A DNA stretch of 64,000 nucleotides from Prionace glauca (Eukaryota > Chordata > Chondrichthyes > Carcharhiniformes > Carcharhinidae). Location: assembly GCA_037974335.1 (NCBI GenBank), contig CM075760.1:59712515-59776514 (forward strand). The letters are read 5' to 3'. Every line of letters starts with the position of its first letter. Position 1 is the stretch's first letter. The notes beneath the pieces are model-generated. The model was not told the DNA's origin and did not search any database. It was given only the letters and a program-made list of their open reading frames with translations. The position numbers and the translations under genes are program-made. Shown here in pieces: positions 43,751 to 54,859 of this stretch.

Positions 43751-44510
43751 ATTCACCAGGACAGCGACATAAGACAGCGTGCAGTTTGAGGCTATCAAAC
43801 AGACTCAGGCAGCGGAGGGTAGTAAACCTGTGAGAGACGAGCTCCACCAGTCAGTGATATGGAGAGTGTGAGGGTTAAGGCTATCACTCATCCTTGGGCA
43901 GGGCAAAGCACCGGATAGGAGGGGTATGTTTCACCGGGACAGTGATTGAAGAGAGTGTGAGGATCAAAGCCCTCACTCACCTTTGGGCAGTGGACAGCAT
44001 CGGACCTTTGAGGGATTTGTTTCACAGGGAGGCAGTGATATAGAAAGCGTGAGGTTTGAAGCCCTCACCTGAGGTTGTCATGATGGCTCAGTGGTTCGCA
44101 ATGCTTCCTCACAACCCGAGGGATGTGGGTTAAATTCCGGCCTCAGATCATTGTCTGTATGAAGATTACATGTTCTCCCTGTGTCTGCCTGGGTTTCCTC
44201 CGGGTGCTCCGCTTTCCTCCCACAGACCAAAGATGTGCGGGTTAAGTTGACCAGCTATGGTAAATTAACCCCAGTGTCAGGGGGATTAGGATGATAAATA
44301 TTTGGTGTTATGTGAATAGGGCCTGGGTGTGATTGTTGCCAGTGCAGGCTCGATGGACCTAATTACCTCCTTCCTTCTGTAGTGATCATACGATTCATGC
44401 AGCAGAGAGCACCAGATCTGCGAGGCACACACTTCACCAGGACAGTTATGTAGACAGTGAGGTTCGAGGCCCTAATATACCTTTGGACCTGCGAGGGTCA
44501 ACCATAGACA
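43751..44510 (+). repeat. Minisatellite of about 90 bp, split by a SINE
   Basis: At least five loose units begin near 43751, 43846, 43930, 44020 and 44440. Typical shared words are TTCACCRGGACAGTGAT, GAGAGTGTGAGG, GCCCTCACTCACCTTTGGGC and GGACCTTTGAGGG. The block between about 44085 and 44395 is an inserted SINE. Confidence 0.7.
44085..44395 (+). mobile_element. HE1-like SINE inside the minisatellite
   Basis: Full-length plus-strand copy: head ATGGCTCAGTGGTTCGCAAT, mid GTGTCTGCCTGGGTTTCCTC, tail CCTTCTGTAGTGATCATACG. Confidence 0.8.
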
Positions 44511-44599
44511 ACATGCTGAGTTTGAAAAAAATCCAGGAGTGACGCCTCAGGAAAATGTAAGCTGATTAGTTCATGAGAACTGATGGTAGGACCACTGTT

Positions 44600-45115
44600 T
44601 AAATAGCTAAACCTAAAAAGAGCGCTCTGGAGTGGATGCACAGGAGATGTACCAGGATGCTGCCTGAGATGGAACATGTAATTTATGAAGAGATGTTGTA
44701 GGCTTGAGTTGTTTTCATTAGAGCAGAGAAGACTGAGGGGCGACTGAATGAAGTGTGCAAGATCATGAGGGGTATGTACAAAACGGATAGGGAGCAACTG
44801 TTGTCTTTCGTTGAAGGGTTAGTAATGTGGGACACGAATTCAAAGTGAAGGGTGGGAGGTACAGAGGGGATTTCAAGAAATTTTACACAGAGGGTGGTGA
44901 CGGTCTGGAAAGTGCTGCCTTGGGGGATTCTGGAAGTGGGATGCCTCACATCATTTAAAAAGTACCTGGATGAGAACTTGGTATGTAATAACATTCATGG
45001 CTCTGGGTCAAGTGCTGGCAAGTGAGATGAGGTGGGAAAGTTGGGGCCTTTCATGCATCGGTGGAGACTCGTTGCGCAGAAAAGCCTCTTCTGCCCTGTA
45101 GTATTCTGTGGTTCT
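44600..45115 (+). mobile_element. CR1-like LINE 3' fragment
   Basis: Decayed RT end with ACCAGGATGCTGCCTGAGAT, then CACAGAGGGTGGTGACGGTC, ending near a TAGTATTCTGTGGTTCTGTG tail. A distinct subfamily from the copies that follow. Confidence 0.65.
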
Positions 45116-45239
45116 GTGAAAATAAATGTATTATTTATTGCGAAAAGTATTATTTTGATCTGTTCTGGTCTTACATGTAAATTTTACATTTAAGACATGA
45201 CAGATGAGGACAGCCAAAAGGAATCTGCAGCTTGTCATA

Positions 45240-45925
45240 TGTTCTGGATGCTGACAATGTCTGAGATTTGGCCTTTATAGCGATGGGGATAGAATATCAA
45301 AGTAGGGAGGTTTTGCTGCAACTGTACAGGGTACTAGTGAGGCGGCAGCTGGAGTACTGTGTGCAGTTTTGGTCGCTGCGCTTGCGGAAGGATATATTAG
45401 CCTTGGAGGGAGTGCAGAGAAGGTTCACTAGGCTGATACCGGAGATGCGGGGGTTGGACTATGAAGAGAGATTAAATAGACTGGGTCTGTACTCGTTGGA
45501 ATTTAGAAGGATGGGGGGGGGGTGGATCTTATAGAGACGTATAAGATAATGAAGGGGATGGATAGGGTAGAGGTAGAGAGATTCTTCCCGCTTAGAAAGG
45601 ATAGCAGGATTAGAGGGCACAGCCTCAAGATAAGGGGGGGGGGCAGTGTAGATTGGAGTTGAGGAGGAACATCTTCACTCAAAGGGTGGTGAATCTCTGG
45701 AATTCTCTGCCCGTTGAAGTGGTGGAGGCTGCCTCGCTAAATATATTTAAGTCACGGGTAGATAGGTTTTTGATAGACAGGGGATTAAGGGTTCTGGGGA
45801 GAGTGCGGAAAAGTGGAACTGATCCACTTCAGATCAGCCATGATCTTATTGAATGGTGGGGCAGGCTCGAAGGGCTAGATGGCCTACTCCTGCTCCGATT
45901 TCTTATGTTCTTATGTTCTTATGAG
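45240..45925 (+). mobile_element. CR1-like LINE 3' end
   Basis: RT C-terminus VLLQLYRVLVRRQLEYCVQFW, FTRLIPEMRGLDYEERLNRLGLYSLEFRR, then NIFTQRVVNLWNSLPVEVVEAASLN, and a tail of three TTCTTATG-type units at 45902-45923. One frame shift near 45520 in a G-run. Confidence 0.85.
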
Positions 45926-45929
45926 ATGA

Positions 45930-46490
45930 CCAGATGACCACATGTTCAAGAAGTGCTCCCAGCGGTACAAACTGGAGCTCAGGGTTTCAGAGTTTCGGCG
46001 ACAGTTCACTATGTTGGGGTGCATTGATGAGGCTGGGATTTACATGGATCGTCCGTTTTGAGAAGTGGTCACACCACAGAGCAAGGCACTGGAGGGAAGA
46101 AGGGAATGGGTAACCACCAGACAATCGAGAAAGAACAGGCAGGTAATGCAGGAGCCTCCCCAGGTTACTAATGGGGATTCCATTCGGATGCTGATAAGGA
46201 CGCTGGTCCCTCAGATGAGTGCATTCAGAATTTCCGTAGCCGAAGACATGACTCCAGGATTGTGTGCTGCCTCCCTGGTGCCAGGGCCAGGGATATGAAC
46301 GAATGGCTGCAGGGTATCTTGAAAGGGATTGTGATGAGTTAGGGGGCGTGGTACATGTCGGTACCAGCAATCTAACAATCAAACTGAAGAATGAGCCGTT
46401 TCGTCAAGAATACAGTGAGCTCAGCAGCGGATTAAAAAGCAGGACCTCAGAAGGCTGTAATCCCTGAATTGCTCCAAGTGCCACATGCTA
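45930..46490 (+). mobile_element. CR1-like LINE first reading frame fragment
   Basis: Contains a decayed esterase-like region typical of CR1 ORF1 (GGVVHVGTSNLTIKLK resembles VVVHVGTNDIG), preceded by a CCLPGA-type block. The ORF1 end (CGACGGCCTGCACCTCAACC, then GATTGGGAAGAGTTTAAACC) resumes at 47172-47345 after an inserted LINE. Confidence 0.6.
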
Positions 46491-46539
46491 ACGAGTACAG
46501 AAATAGGAAAATAGGACAGATAAACATCCTATTTCATCT

Positions 46540-47171
46540 CCATAGGACTCAGTAGGGAGGTTTTGCTGCAGCTGTATAGGGCATTGGTGAGGCCGCAGCT
46601 GGAGTACTGTGTGCAGTTTTGGGCGCCGCACCTGCGCAAGGATGTTTTGGCCCTGGAGGGAGTGCAGAGGAGGTTTACTCGGCTGATACCGGAGTTGAGG
46701 GGATTGAGCTATGAGGAGAGGCTGAATAAACTAGGCTTGTACTCGTTAGAGTTTAGAAGAATGAGGGGAGATCTCATTGAGACGTATAAGATGATGAATG
46801 GAATGGATAGGATAGAGGTGGAGAGACTGTTCCCGCTCAAAAAAGACAGTAGGACTAGGGGGCACAGCCTCAAGATAAAGGGGGGGCGGTTTAGAACAGA
46901 GTTGAGGAGGAACTTCTTCACTCAAAGGGTGGTGAATCTCTGGAATTCTCTGCCCGTTGAAGTGGTGGAGGCTGCCTCGCTAAATATTTTTAAGAAACGG
47001 GTTGATGGGTTTTTGATAAGAGAGGGGACTAAGGGTTATGGGGAGAGGGCGGGAAGGTGGAGCTGAGTCACGACAGATCAGCCATGATCTTATTGAATGG
47101 CGGGGCAGGCTCGAAGGGCCAGATGGCCTACTCCTGCTCCTATTTCTTATGTTCTTATGTTCTTATGTTCA
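46540..47171 (+). mobile_element. CR1-like LINE 3' end, nested in ORF1
   Basis: An open 167-codon frame (46563-47066) covers the RT end: VRPQLEYCVQFWAPHLRKDVLALEGVQRRFTRLIPE to FFTQRVVNLWNSLPVEVVEAASLNIFKK. Tail of TTCTTATG units at 47145-47170. Close to 4559-5735 and 48365-48830. Confidence 0.85.
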
Positions 47172-47429
47172 AGAGTTGGTGCAAGCGTTCAGGTTTTAGA
47201 TTCCTAGATCTCTGGAACCGTTTCGAGGTGAGTTAGGACGCGTACAAAAGCGACGGCCTGCACCTCAACCACACTAGGGCCAAAGTCCTTGTGAATAGGT
47301 TTACACGTGCGATTGGGAAGAGTTTAAACCAGTTTGACAGGAGGAAGGAACAGAGAAGGAGACACTGAACATTAGAATCCTCTTCTGCTGCCTCTGCTAA
47401 ATGATCTCAAATAAAAAAATAAAGGACAG

Positions 47430-48290
47430 TACAGCACAGGACACGCTCTTCGGCCCTCCAAACCTGTGCCAATCGCATTTTCCGGTATAAACCAACCGCT
47501 TGTAACTCTCTATTGTTTGTTCATATGCCTATCAAGATGACTCATCAATGTGGCTCACTAACGGCCTCAACCACCTCACACTCCAGGCCTCCACCACCCT
47601 CTGTGTAAAAAACGTCCCGACACATCTTCACTGAACCTTTTCCCCCTTATCTTGAACTTGTGCCTCCTTGTAATTGTCACTTCAGCCCTGGGGGGAAAAA
47701 AAAGCTTCCAACTGTTCACCCTATCTCTGCCTCACATAATTGCATAAATTTCCATCAGGTCCCCCCTCAGCTTCTTCCTTTCCAGAAAGAACAATCCCAG
47801 TTTTTTTCAATTTTTCCTCATAGTTAATACCCTCCCCATCAGGAAACATCCTGACAAATCTTTTTCTGCGCCCTCCCCAAAGCCTCCACATCCTTCTGAT
47901 AGTGTGGTGAACCAGAATTGCATGCAGTATTCCAAATGAGGCCTAACCAATGTTTTATACAACTGTAAAATAATTTGCCAATCTTTATACTCGATGCATG
48001 GTCCGGTGAAGACAAGCTTGACACATGCTTTCTTCACCACCTTTTCCACCTGGCTTCTACTTTAATGAATCTGTGGACATCTACCCCCAGGCCTCTCTGT
48101 GTATCTATGCTCCTGATGGTTCTGCCATTTATTTTGTATCTCCCACCTGAAATGGATCTACCAAAATGCTTCACCTCGTATTTGTCTGGATTAAGTTCCA
48201 TTTTTCCACCCAATTTTCCAGTCTATCTACATCCCACTGTATTCTCTGTGTCTTCCTCCAGTTTGTCACTGGAGGGTTCTGTGAATACCC
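47430..48290 (-). mobile_element. CR1-like LINE 3' part, second subfamily
   Basis: The minus strand encodes ILQLYKTLVRPHLEYCMQFW in a decayed RT. The 3' end at 47430 (AAAGGACAGTACAGCACAGG) lacks the TTCTTATG repeat. Related to 59145-60030 and 49640-50160. Confidence 0.7.
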
Positions 48291-48364
48291 ACAGTACAGT
48301 CGAAGTGACTGAGTCACTGCTCCGAGAATTTCCTCTGTTGGAAGTTCATCCGAGATATCCTGCT

Positions 48365-48830
48365 AATAAGAACATAAGAACATAAGAAATAGGAGCAGGA
48401 GTAGGCCATCTGGCCCTTCGAGCCTGCCCCGCCTTTCAATAAGATCATGGCTGATGTGTCGTGACTCAGCTCCACCTTCCTGCCCTCTCCCCATAACCCT
48501 TAATCCCTTCTCTTATCAAAAACCCATCAACCCGTTTCTTAAAAATATTTAGCGAGGCAGCCTCCACCACTTCAACGGGCAGAGAATTCCAGAGATTCAC
48601 CACCCTTTGAGTGAAGAAGTTCCTCCTCAACTCTGTTCTAAACCGCCCCACCCCCTTTATCTTGAGGCTGTGCCCCCTAGTCCTACTGTCTTTTATGAGC
48701 GGGAAGAGTCTCTCCACCTCTATCGTATCCATCCCATTCATCATCTTATACGTCTCAATGAGATCTCCCCTCATTCTTCTAAACTCTAACGAGTACAAGC
48801 CTAGTTTATTCAGCCTCTATTCTGAGCAGC
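48365..48830 (-). mobile_element. CR1-like LINE 3' end
   Basis: Minus strand: LEFRRMRGDLIETYKMMNGMDTIEVERLFPLIKDSRTRGHSLKIKG, FFTQRVVNLWNSLPVEVVEAASLN; 3' repeat tail at 48366-48388. Confidence 0.85.
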
Positions 48831-48839
48831 ACGTTGCAC

Positions 48840-49200
48840 TGGTAATATTCTTGAGATCGCCACATTTCCGGTTCTGCTTTTCAACTTTCTTCCGAACTCC
48901 CTATATTCCGCTTCAAGGACCTCACCACTTTTTATTTACCGATGTCATTTGTACCAATATGTACCACAACATTGGCTGTTCACCGTCCCCCTCCAGCATA
49001 TCCTGCAACGGCTCTAAAACATCCTTGACTCCGGCATCAAGGAGGCAACATACTGGAGTCTCGTTTGCGACACAGAAACAACTATCTGTTACAAATGAAT
49101 CCCCCATAATTGTTGCATTGCCATAATTTTTCCTATTTCACTCTGCCGCAGAACTGACTCCAGTTCAATGATACTTAGCTTTGCTGTTTTCCCTTGAGAG
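48840..49200 (-). mobile_element. CR1-like LINE ORF1 esterase fragment
   Basis: The minus strand reads GDSFVTDSCFCVANETPVCCLLDAGVKDVLEPLQDMLEGDGEQP, matching the GDS-type esterase region of CR1 ORF1, where GDS carries the nucleophile serine. The following HVGTND block is decayed (ILVQMTSVN). Confidence 0.7.
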
Positions 49201-49639
49201 ACCTTTCGTCTCAACAGGGATCACAAATAGTATATCTATTGAGTAGGGAATTGTTCTCTTCTTTCTCTGCCTGACTGTTATCCTCTTTCTCTGCCTGTCT
49301 GTCATCCATTCCCTTCCTGTCTGTGGAATCTTACCGTGTGGTGTGACTGCCTCTCTTATTGTTGTGGCCACGATATTCTTGCTTCGCAGATACTCCACAG
49401 CATCGCTAGGTGCCGCTCCAGTTCCGAAACCCGAACTTCCAAGAGCCTTAGTGAGTTCCTGTGGTGCATCTTGACGATGGCACACACGGCTATCACTGTT
49501 TGTTGGCAGTGGAGGAAGTGAACGGTTGTGGAAAGAGCGCAGCTGAAGACACTTCATGCACCCATGCTAGGCCGACGCACTGGCTATGTCCCCGCATTCC
49601 CATATGGAACACAGGTAGCATGCAAAGTCATACTTGGAA

Positions 49640-50160
49640 GACAGTGTTCAATTCTGGTTGCCAGGCTGCCAGAAGGATGTGGGCGCTTTGGAGAGGGTAC
49701 AGAAAAGATCTACCGGAATGTTGTCTTGTCTGGGAGAAATTGCTACGAGGAGAGCAGAGACCAAACTTAGTTTGTTCTCACTCGAATGACGCAGGTTGAG
49801 AGGCGAACTGACAGAAGTCTATAAAATTACGAGGGACATGGACAGAATGGATAGTGAGAAGCTTTTTTCTCAGAGTCGAAGAGTCAATTACTGGGGGCAT
49901 ATTTTTGCGGTGCAAGAGACAAAGTTCAGAGGCATTTTTTTTATACGGAGGGTGATGGGTGCCTGGAACTCACTGCGAAGGGAGATAGTGGAAGCAGAAA
50001 AGCAAGCAACTTTTAAGGAGCGTGTGAGCAAATACATGAATGGGATGGGAGTAGAGGGACATGGTCCCTGGAAGGGTTTTAGTTCTGTCACCAGAATGGT
50101 CAGTGACAACTTGGAGGGCCCAAACGCCTGTTTCTGTGCTGTATCTTTGTTCTTTGTTCG
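49640..50160 (+). mobile_element. CR1-like LINE 3' part
   Basis: Decayed RT end (RGELTEVYKITRDMDRMDSEKLF, then FFIRRVMGAWNSLRREIVEAEKQATFKERVSKYM) with the tail TTCTGTGCTGTATCTTTGTT. Same subfamily as 59145-60030. Confidence 0.75.
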
Positions 50161-50219
50161 CACGATGGATTTGAGTTCTCTTGCCATGACTTCCCCTTTA
50201 AATTTAATCTTTGTGAGGA

Positions 50220-50945
50220 GCTTAATCTGAAGTATTTTGTTGAATGTATTCAGGAGGAGTTTCTCATTCAGTTTGTGGATGGCTCAACTAGACAGGGGGC
50301 AAAACTTGACCTCCGCTTGGGAAATAAGGAAGGGCAGGTGACAGAAGTGTGAGTGGGGAATCACTTTGGGACCAATGGCCATAATTCTCTTGGTTTTAAG
50401 ATAGCTATGGACAATGATTGGTCTGTCCCAAAGTTAAAATTCCAAATTGGGGCAAGGCCAATTTTGATTATATCAGGCAGGAACTTTCAAAAGTTAATTG
50501 AGGAAGTCTGTGGGAAAGCAGAGGGACATCTGGTAAGTGGTATGCTTTCAAAGGTGTGTTAATCAGGGTTCAGGGTAAATATATTCCTCTTAGAGTGAAG
50601 AGCAAGCCTGGCAGAAGCAGGGAACCCTGGATGAGTCGAGATATTGAGGGTCAAGAAGAGAAAGAGGCATTTGACGTACATAGACAGCTGGGATCAAGTG
50701 AATCTCTTAAAGATTATAGGGGGTGGAGGACCGGTGTTAAGACATAAATCAGGAGGGAAAAAAGGGAACATGAAATTGTTTTGGTAGATGACGCAAAGGA
50801 GAATCCAAAGAGCTTCTACAAATACATAAAGAATAAAAGAGTAATAAGGGAGAAAATAGGCTCTGTTAAGGATCAACAAGGTTATCTATGTGCGGATCCA
50901 CGAAAGATGAATGAGATCCTAAATTAATATTTCTCATCTGTTGTT
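50220..50945 (+). mobile_element. CR1-like LINE mid fragment
   Basis: Decayed endonuclease-to-RT linker text (GGATGAGTCGAGATATTGAG, then GAACATGAAATTGTTTTGGT and TCTACAAATACATAAAGAAT). No usable frame. The assignment rests on the linker words typical of these LINEs. Confidence 0.5.
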
Positions 50946-50949
50946 GAGG

Positions 50950-51165
50950 GCAGAAAATAAATTACTGCGGATGCTGGAATCTGAAATCAAAAGAGAAAAT
51001 GGTGAAAAATCTCAACAAGTCTGGCAGCATCTATCGGAAGCGAATAGAGCTGATGTTTTGCGTCCAAAGGGTTATCTGGCCATGAAACATCAGTTGTTTT
51101 CTCTCCTTACAGATACAGCCAGACCTGCTGAGATTTTCCAGCATTTTGTTTTTGGTTCCAATTTC
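50950..51165 (+). repeat. Repetitive element fragment of SINE type
   Basis: Contains ACTGCGGATGCTGGAATCTG, CAACAAGTCTGGCAGCATCT and CCTGCTGAGATTTTCCAGCA, words that recur in truncated form at 6975-7030 and 62735-62840. Confidence 0.55.
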
Positions 51166-51169
51166 CACA

Positions 51170-51730
51170 GTTTTCCCACTCATTTAACCTATCTACTTCA
51201 ATTTGTCGCCTCCTCAAATCCACTTCACAATTTAATTCCTCTCTATTGTTGTCAGCAAATTTAGCAACCGTACCTTCAGTCCCTTCATCCAAGTCATTCA
51301 TATAAATTGCAAAAAGTCGAGGCTCCAGCACTGATCCCTAGGAAAAACATTAAGCGCATTTACCCTATCCATGGCTGTCATGATCGCATACACCTCTACA
51401 AGATCCCCCTCAGTCTCCTGCGCTCCAATGAAATAAGTCCTAGCCTGTCCAGTCTTTCCCTATAACTCAGTCCTTTGAGTCCTGGCAACACCCTTGTAAA
51501 TGTCTTCTGCACTGTCTCCAGTTTAATAACATTCTTCCTATAGCAAGGCGAGCAGAATACTCCAGGCGCAGTCTCACCAATGTCCTGTGCAACAGTAACA
51601 TAACTTCCCAACTTCTATAATCAATGCCCTGACCGATGAAGGCCAGCATGCCAGAAGCCTTCTTCATTGCCCTATCTAACTGTGACTTCACCTTCAGAGA
51701 ACAGTACATCTGACCTCCAAGATCCCTCTT
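51170..51730 (-). mobile_element. CR1-like LINE fragment
   Basis: The minus strand encodes decayed RT (EPRLFAIYMNDLDEGTEGTVAKFADN, then GMLAFIGQGIDYRSWEVMLLLHRTLVRLRLEY). The remains of the FADD block and the LEYC block are both visible. Confidence 0.7.
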
Positions 51731-51769
51731 TTCGACGATCCCTGTGGTGCACTACTTGTCACATTACAA

Positions 51770-52890
51770 AATTAGAAAATTACAATAAAATAGGTCCTAT
51801 TGTCGACAGCGCGGAACGTTATCAAAAATTGCAGCAGGACTTTGATCATCTGGGGAAGTCTACCGAGAAATGGCAAATGGGGATCAATACAGATAAGTGT
51901 GAGGCGTTACATTATGGAAAGTCAAATCAAGGTTCGACTTTCATAGTAAATGGTAGGATCTTCGGGAATATTTTGGCACAGAGGAATCCTGGAGTTCAGG
52001 TGCACTGTTGTATAAAGGTAGATAAGGCAGTGCAGAAGGATTTTGGAATGCTGAGCTTCATCAGACAGGGCATTGAGTATAGAAATTGGGAAGTCATGCT
52101 GCAGTTGTACAGGGTGTTGGTGAGACCGCACCTGGAGTATTGTGTTCAGTTCTGGTCGCCTTGCTGTAGGAAAAATGTTATTAAACTGGAGACAGCACAC
52201 AGGAGATTTACAAGGATGTTGCCAGGACTCAAAAGACTGAATTATATGGAGAGATTGTACAAACTAGACTTCTCTCTTTGTAGCATAGGAGACTGAGAGG
52301 TGATCTTATAGATGAGTATAAAATCACGAGAGGCATGGATTGGGTGAATGCACTCAAAGTTTTCCCCGGGTTGGGGATTCGAGAACTAACCGGCACAGGT
52401 TTAACCTAAAAGGGGAAATAATTAATGGGAACTTTTGGAACATTTTTTTAAACAGAGGGTGATACGTATGTGCAATGAGCTGCCAGAGTAAGTGGTTGAG
52501 GCAGGACACGGACAAAATTTAAAAGGCATTTCGACAGATATATCGATACGAAAGGTAGAATTCCTCGATCAGTAAAGCAGTTGAGACCACCTCATTTAAT
52601 GCTTTTAAGGCGTGGATCGATAAATCTTTGAACTGTAAAGAAATTAAGGATTATGGTGAGAGGGCGGATAAATGGAACTGAGTCCACGAAAAGATCAGCC
52701 ATGATCTCATTGAATGGCGGAGCAGGCTCAAGGGGCCAAATGGCCGACCCCTGCTCCTAATTCTTATGTTCTTATGTTTAAAGGGATATGGGCCAAATAC
52801 AGGCAAATGGGGTTAGCTTAGATGGACATTTTGGTCGACGTGGAGCAGTTTGGGCCAAGGGCCTGTCTCCATGCTGTAGATTCTATGATT
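51770..52890 (+). mobile_element. CR1-like LINE pieces, two tails in a row
   Basis: RT region KWQMGINTDKCEALHYGKSNQGS to FGMLSFIRQGIEYRNWEVMLQLYRVLVRPHLEYCVQFWSP (51800-52290) is followed by decayed 3' sequence. One tail ends with TTCTTATGTTCTTATG near 52762-52779; a second tail ends CATGCTGTAGATTCTATGAT near 52889. Confidence 0.7.
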
Positions 52891-52899
52891 CTTTGGCCC

Positions 52900-53495
52900 A
52901 TTTATTCCTGCGTCTTGTTTCCTGTTCTCAAACTTCTGTCCAAGAGATTCTATTTTAGGCAATAAATAACTGCATGCCCCGCACTGTTTTGTGGTTTTAA
53001 GTATTATAAATCCGGCTCCATCGGCAGGGAGAGATAGAGAGTGAAGCATATTGACTTTAAAGAGGGAATTGGATAAGTAACTGAATGGGATCCTTTTACA
53101 GGGATATGGGAAATGGGCAGGGAAATTAGATTAATTGGTGGAGTGAGACCATGGAAGGATCCAAACTTAATAATGAGAATATTAAAATGGAGCTTCTGCC
53201 AGAACGGGGACAGATGTGGGACAGTGATAATGGGTGAATGCAGCACCGTGAGAGTTAAGGGATGGGAAACAGGATTTCAGATGATGTGATGTTTTTGCAG
53301 CATTGTAACAAGAGCTATGTGAACGGTGGAATAATCTAGTCGGGATTTACCTATGATACAGGCAAGGATTTATTCAGTAGCTGGTCTGATGCAGAGATGG
53401 AAATGTTTACTGTGGTGGAGATGGCTGTGAACTGGATTGGAGATGGAGAGAATATGGGGACAGAAATCCCTTCAAATCAAAAGGCTTACAGATAG
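52900..53495. other. Spacer with weak LINE remnants
   Basis: 53035-53160 resembles a CR1-type tail (AACTGAATGGGATCCTTTTA). Nothing else recognised. Confidence 0.35.
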
Positions 53496-53499
53496 AAAT

Positions 53500-53825
53500 C
53501 ATAAAATCCTACAGTGCAGAAGGAGGCCATTCAGCCCATCGAGTCTGCAGACCCAGAATTCCACCCAGGCCGTATCCCAGTAACCCCTCTTATCTATCCC
53601 GCTAATCCTTCTAACCTACGAATCCTGGGAAAGTAAGGGAGAAATTTGCACAGCCGGTGTACCTAACACGCATATCCTTGGAATGTGGGACGAAACTGGA
53701 GGAGACTCACGCAGACACGGGGAGAGCATGCAATCTGCACACAGACAATGACCCAAACTGGGAATCGAACACGTGTCCCTGCTCTGTGAGGCAACACTGC
53801 TAACCACTCTGCCACCATGCCACCT
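53500..53825 (-). mobile_element. HE1-like SINE
   Basis: Minus-strand copy, head near 53820, tail CTACAGTGCAGAAGGAGGCC at 53511-53530. Confidence 0.8.
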
Positions 53826-54014
53826 AAAATCATGTGTATGGGCTCATCCCAAATCCGATATGGGCTGGGGGGTGGCAGTGAAGTCAGGTGGGCCGGGAAC
53901 AGAGTTTGTGATGGGAACAGAAAACAATGGCTTCCATCTTCAACAAAGTAAACGGCAAGAATAGACATGAAGTTAAATAGTTTGCCCAATAAATAAGAGA
54001 TAGGGGATACTTAC

Positions 54015-54426
54015 AAGGGACACCAACAATAGCCAGGGTGGGATAGTAACCTGCTTGAATAATGTGAAGTATAAAGTAGATCCGCAGTGCTAAGGACAGC
54101 CAATCACTATATTCAGAAAGATATAACAGTGCCTGGGATAAACCCCTGTCCATTAGTGGGACATTCCAATCTTTTATTCTCAGATTCTGATTCACTGTTG
54201 TAACATTCCGTTCTATTGTTCTGAGATTCTCATCCATTGTTGTAACATTCCAATCCATTGTCCTCAGATTCTGATCCATTATTGGAAGCTTCCAACCTCT
54301 TGTTCTCAGATTCTGATACACTGTTGGAAGATTCCAGTCTGTTGTTCTCAGACTCCGATCGTACTTCCCCCTCTTTCTGGAACGGTTGGTTCCTGTCAGT
54401 ACCAGAGTTGATCCTGCTGCTAACAT
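54015..54426 (-). CDS. Putative GPR139-like exon 1 with repeat N-terminus
   Basis: A 137-codon open exon on the minus strand that ends at a strong donor (GTAAGT) in phase 1, the phase used by exon 1 at 60576 and by the exon at 43146. Its C-terminal part, AGYYPTLAIVGVP, matches the start of TM1 in this family (YYPVLAAIGVP at 60576). Before it are 24 residues (MLAAGSTLVLTGTNRS...), then five 14-residue repeats (NLRTxDWNVxTMDQ type), then EYSDWLSLALRIYFILHIIQ. Three possible N-glycosylation sites (NRS and NVT twice) suit an extracellular stretch. The matching exon 2 is probably 42245-43146, about 11 kb away, which has a stop. The start Met is the first in frame and is not confirmed. Confidence 0.6.
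54145..54354 (-). repeat. Coding 42-bp tandem repeat, five units
   Basis: Units read SLRTTDWNLPTVYQ, NLRTRGWKLPIMDQ, NLRTMDWNVTTMDE, NLRTIERNVTTVNQ and NLRIKDWNVPLMDR. The length of 42 bp keeps frame in every unit. Confidence 0.9.
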
Positions 54427-54429
54427 TAT

Positions 54430-54855
54430 GGGGTATCACTCTGAAAGGAGGCCCTTATTAATGAAAAAGGGAAACCCTCCAGTGGCACATTTGGGATCCA
54501 TGGAGACTGACATTAATTACAGTCACAGAACAAACAAGTTCAGTTAACACATTTCAATCCAAAACATTTTATATCACAATCAAATATTTCTTCACTGGTG
54601 TGGGATATATGATGATCACTGAGGGCAGAAATAGTGGAAATAGTGGGTTTGCTGACGATAATCTTTCAATACTCCTTGGATATGGGATTGCTGGCAGAGG
54701 ATATGAGGTTGTTAATTTTCCAGCTGAATTATAAAAAGGAGAATGGGATAATCCCTGAAAACACTGGGCAGTCAGTCAGGAGGACGGGAACCTATGTAAG
54801 GAATCCGAGAAGGAGGGAGAAAGGACAAAATGTGGGGACAATGATCCAACTACGT
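54430..54855. other. Spacer 5' of the repeat-bearing exon
   Basis: Presumed upstream region of the exon at 54426 on its minus strand. No promoter element can be named. Confidence 0.3.
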
Positions 54856-54859
54856 CAAT

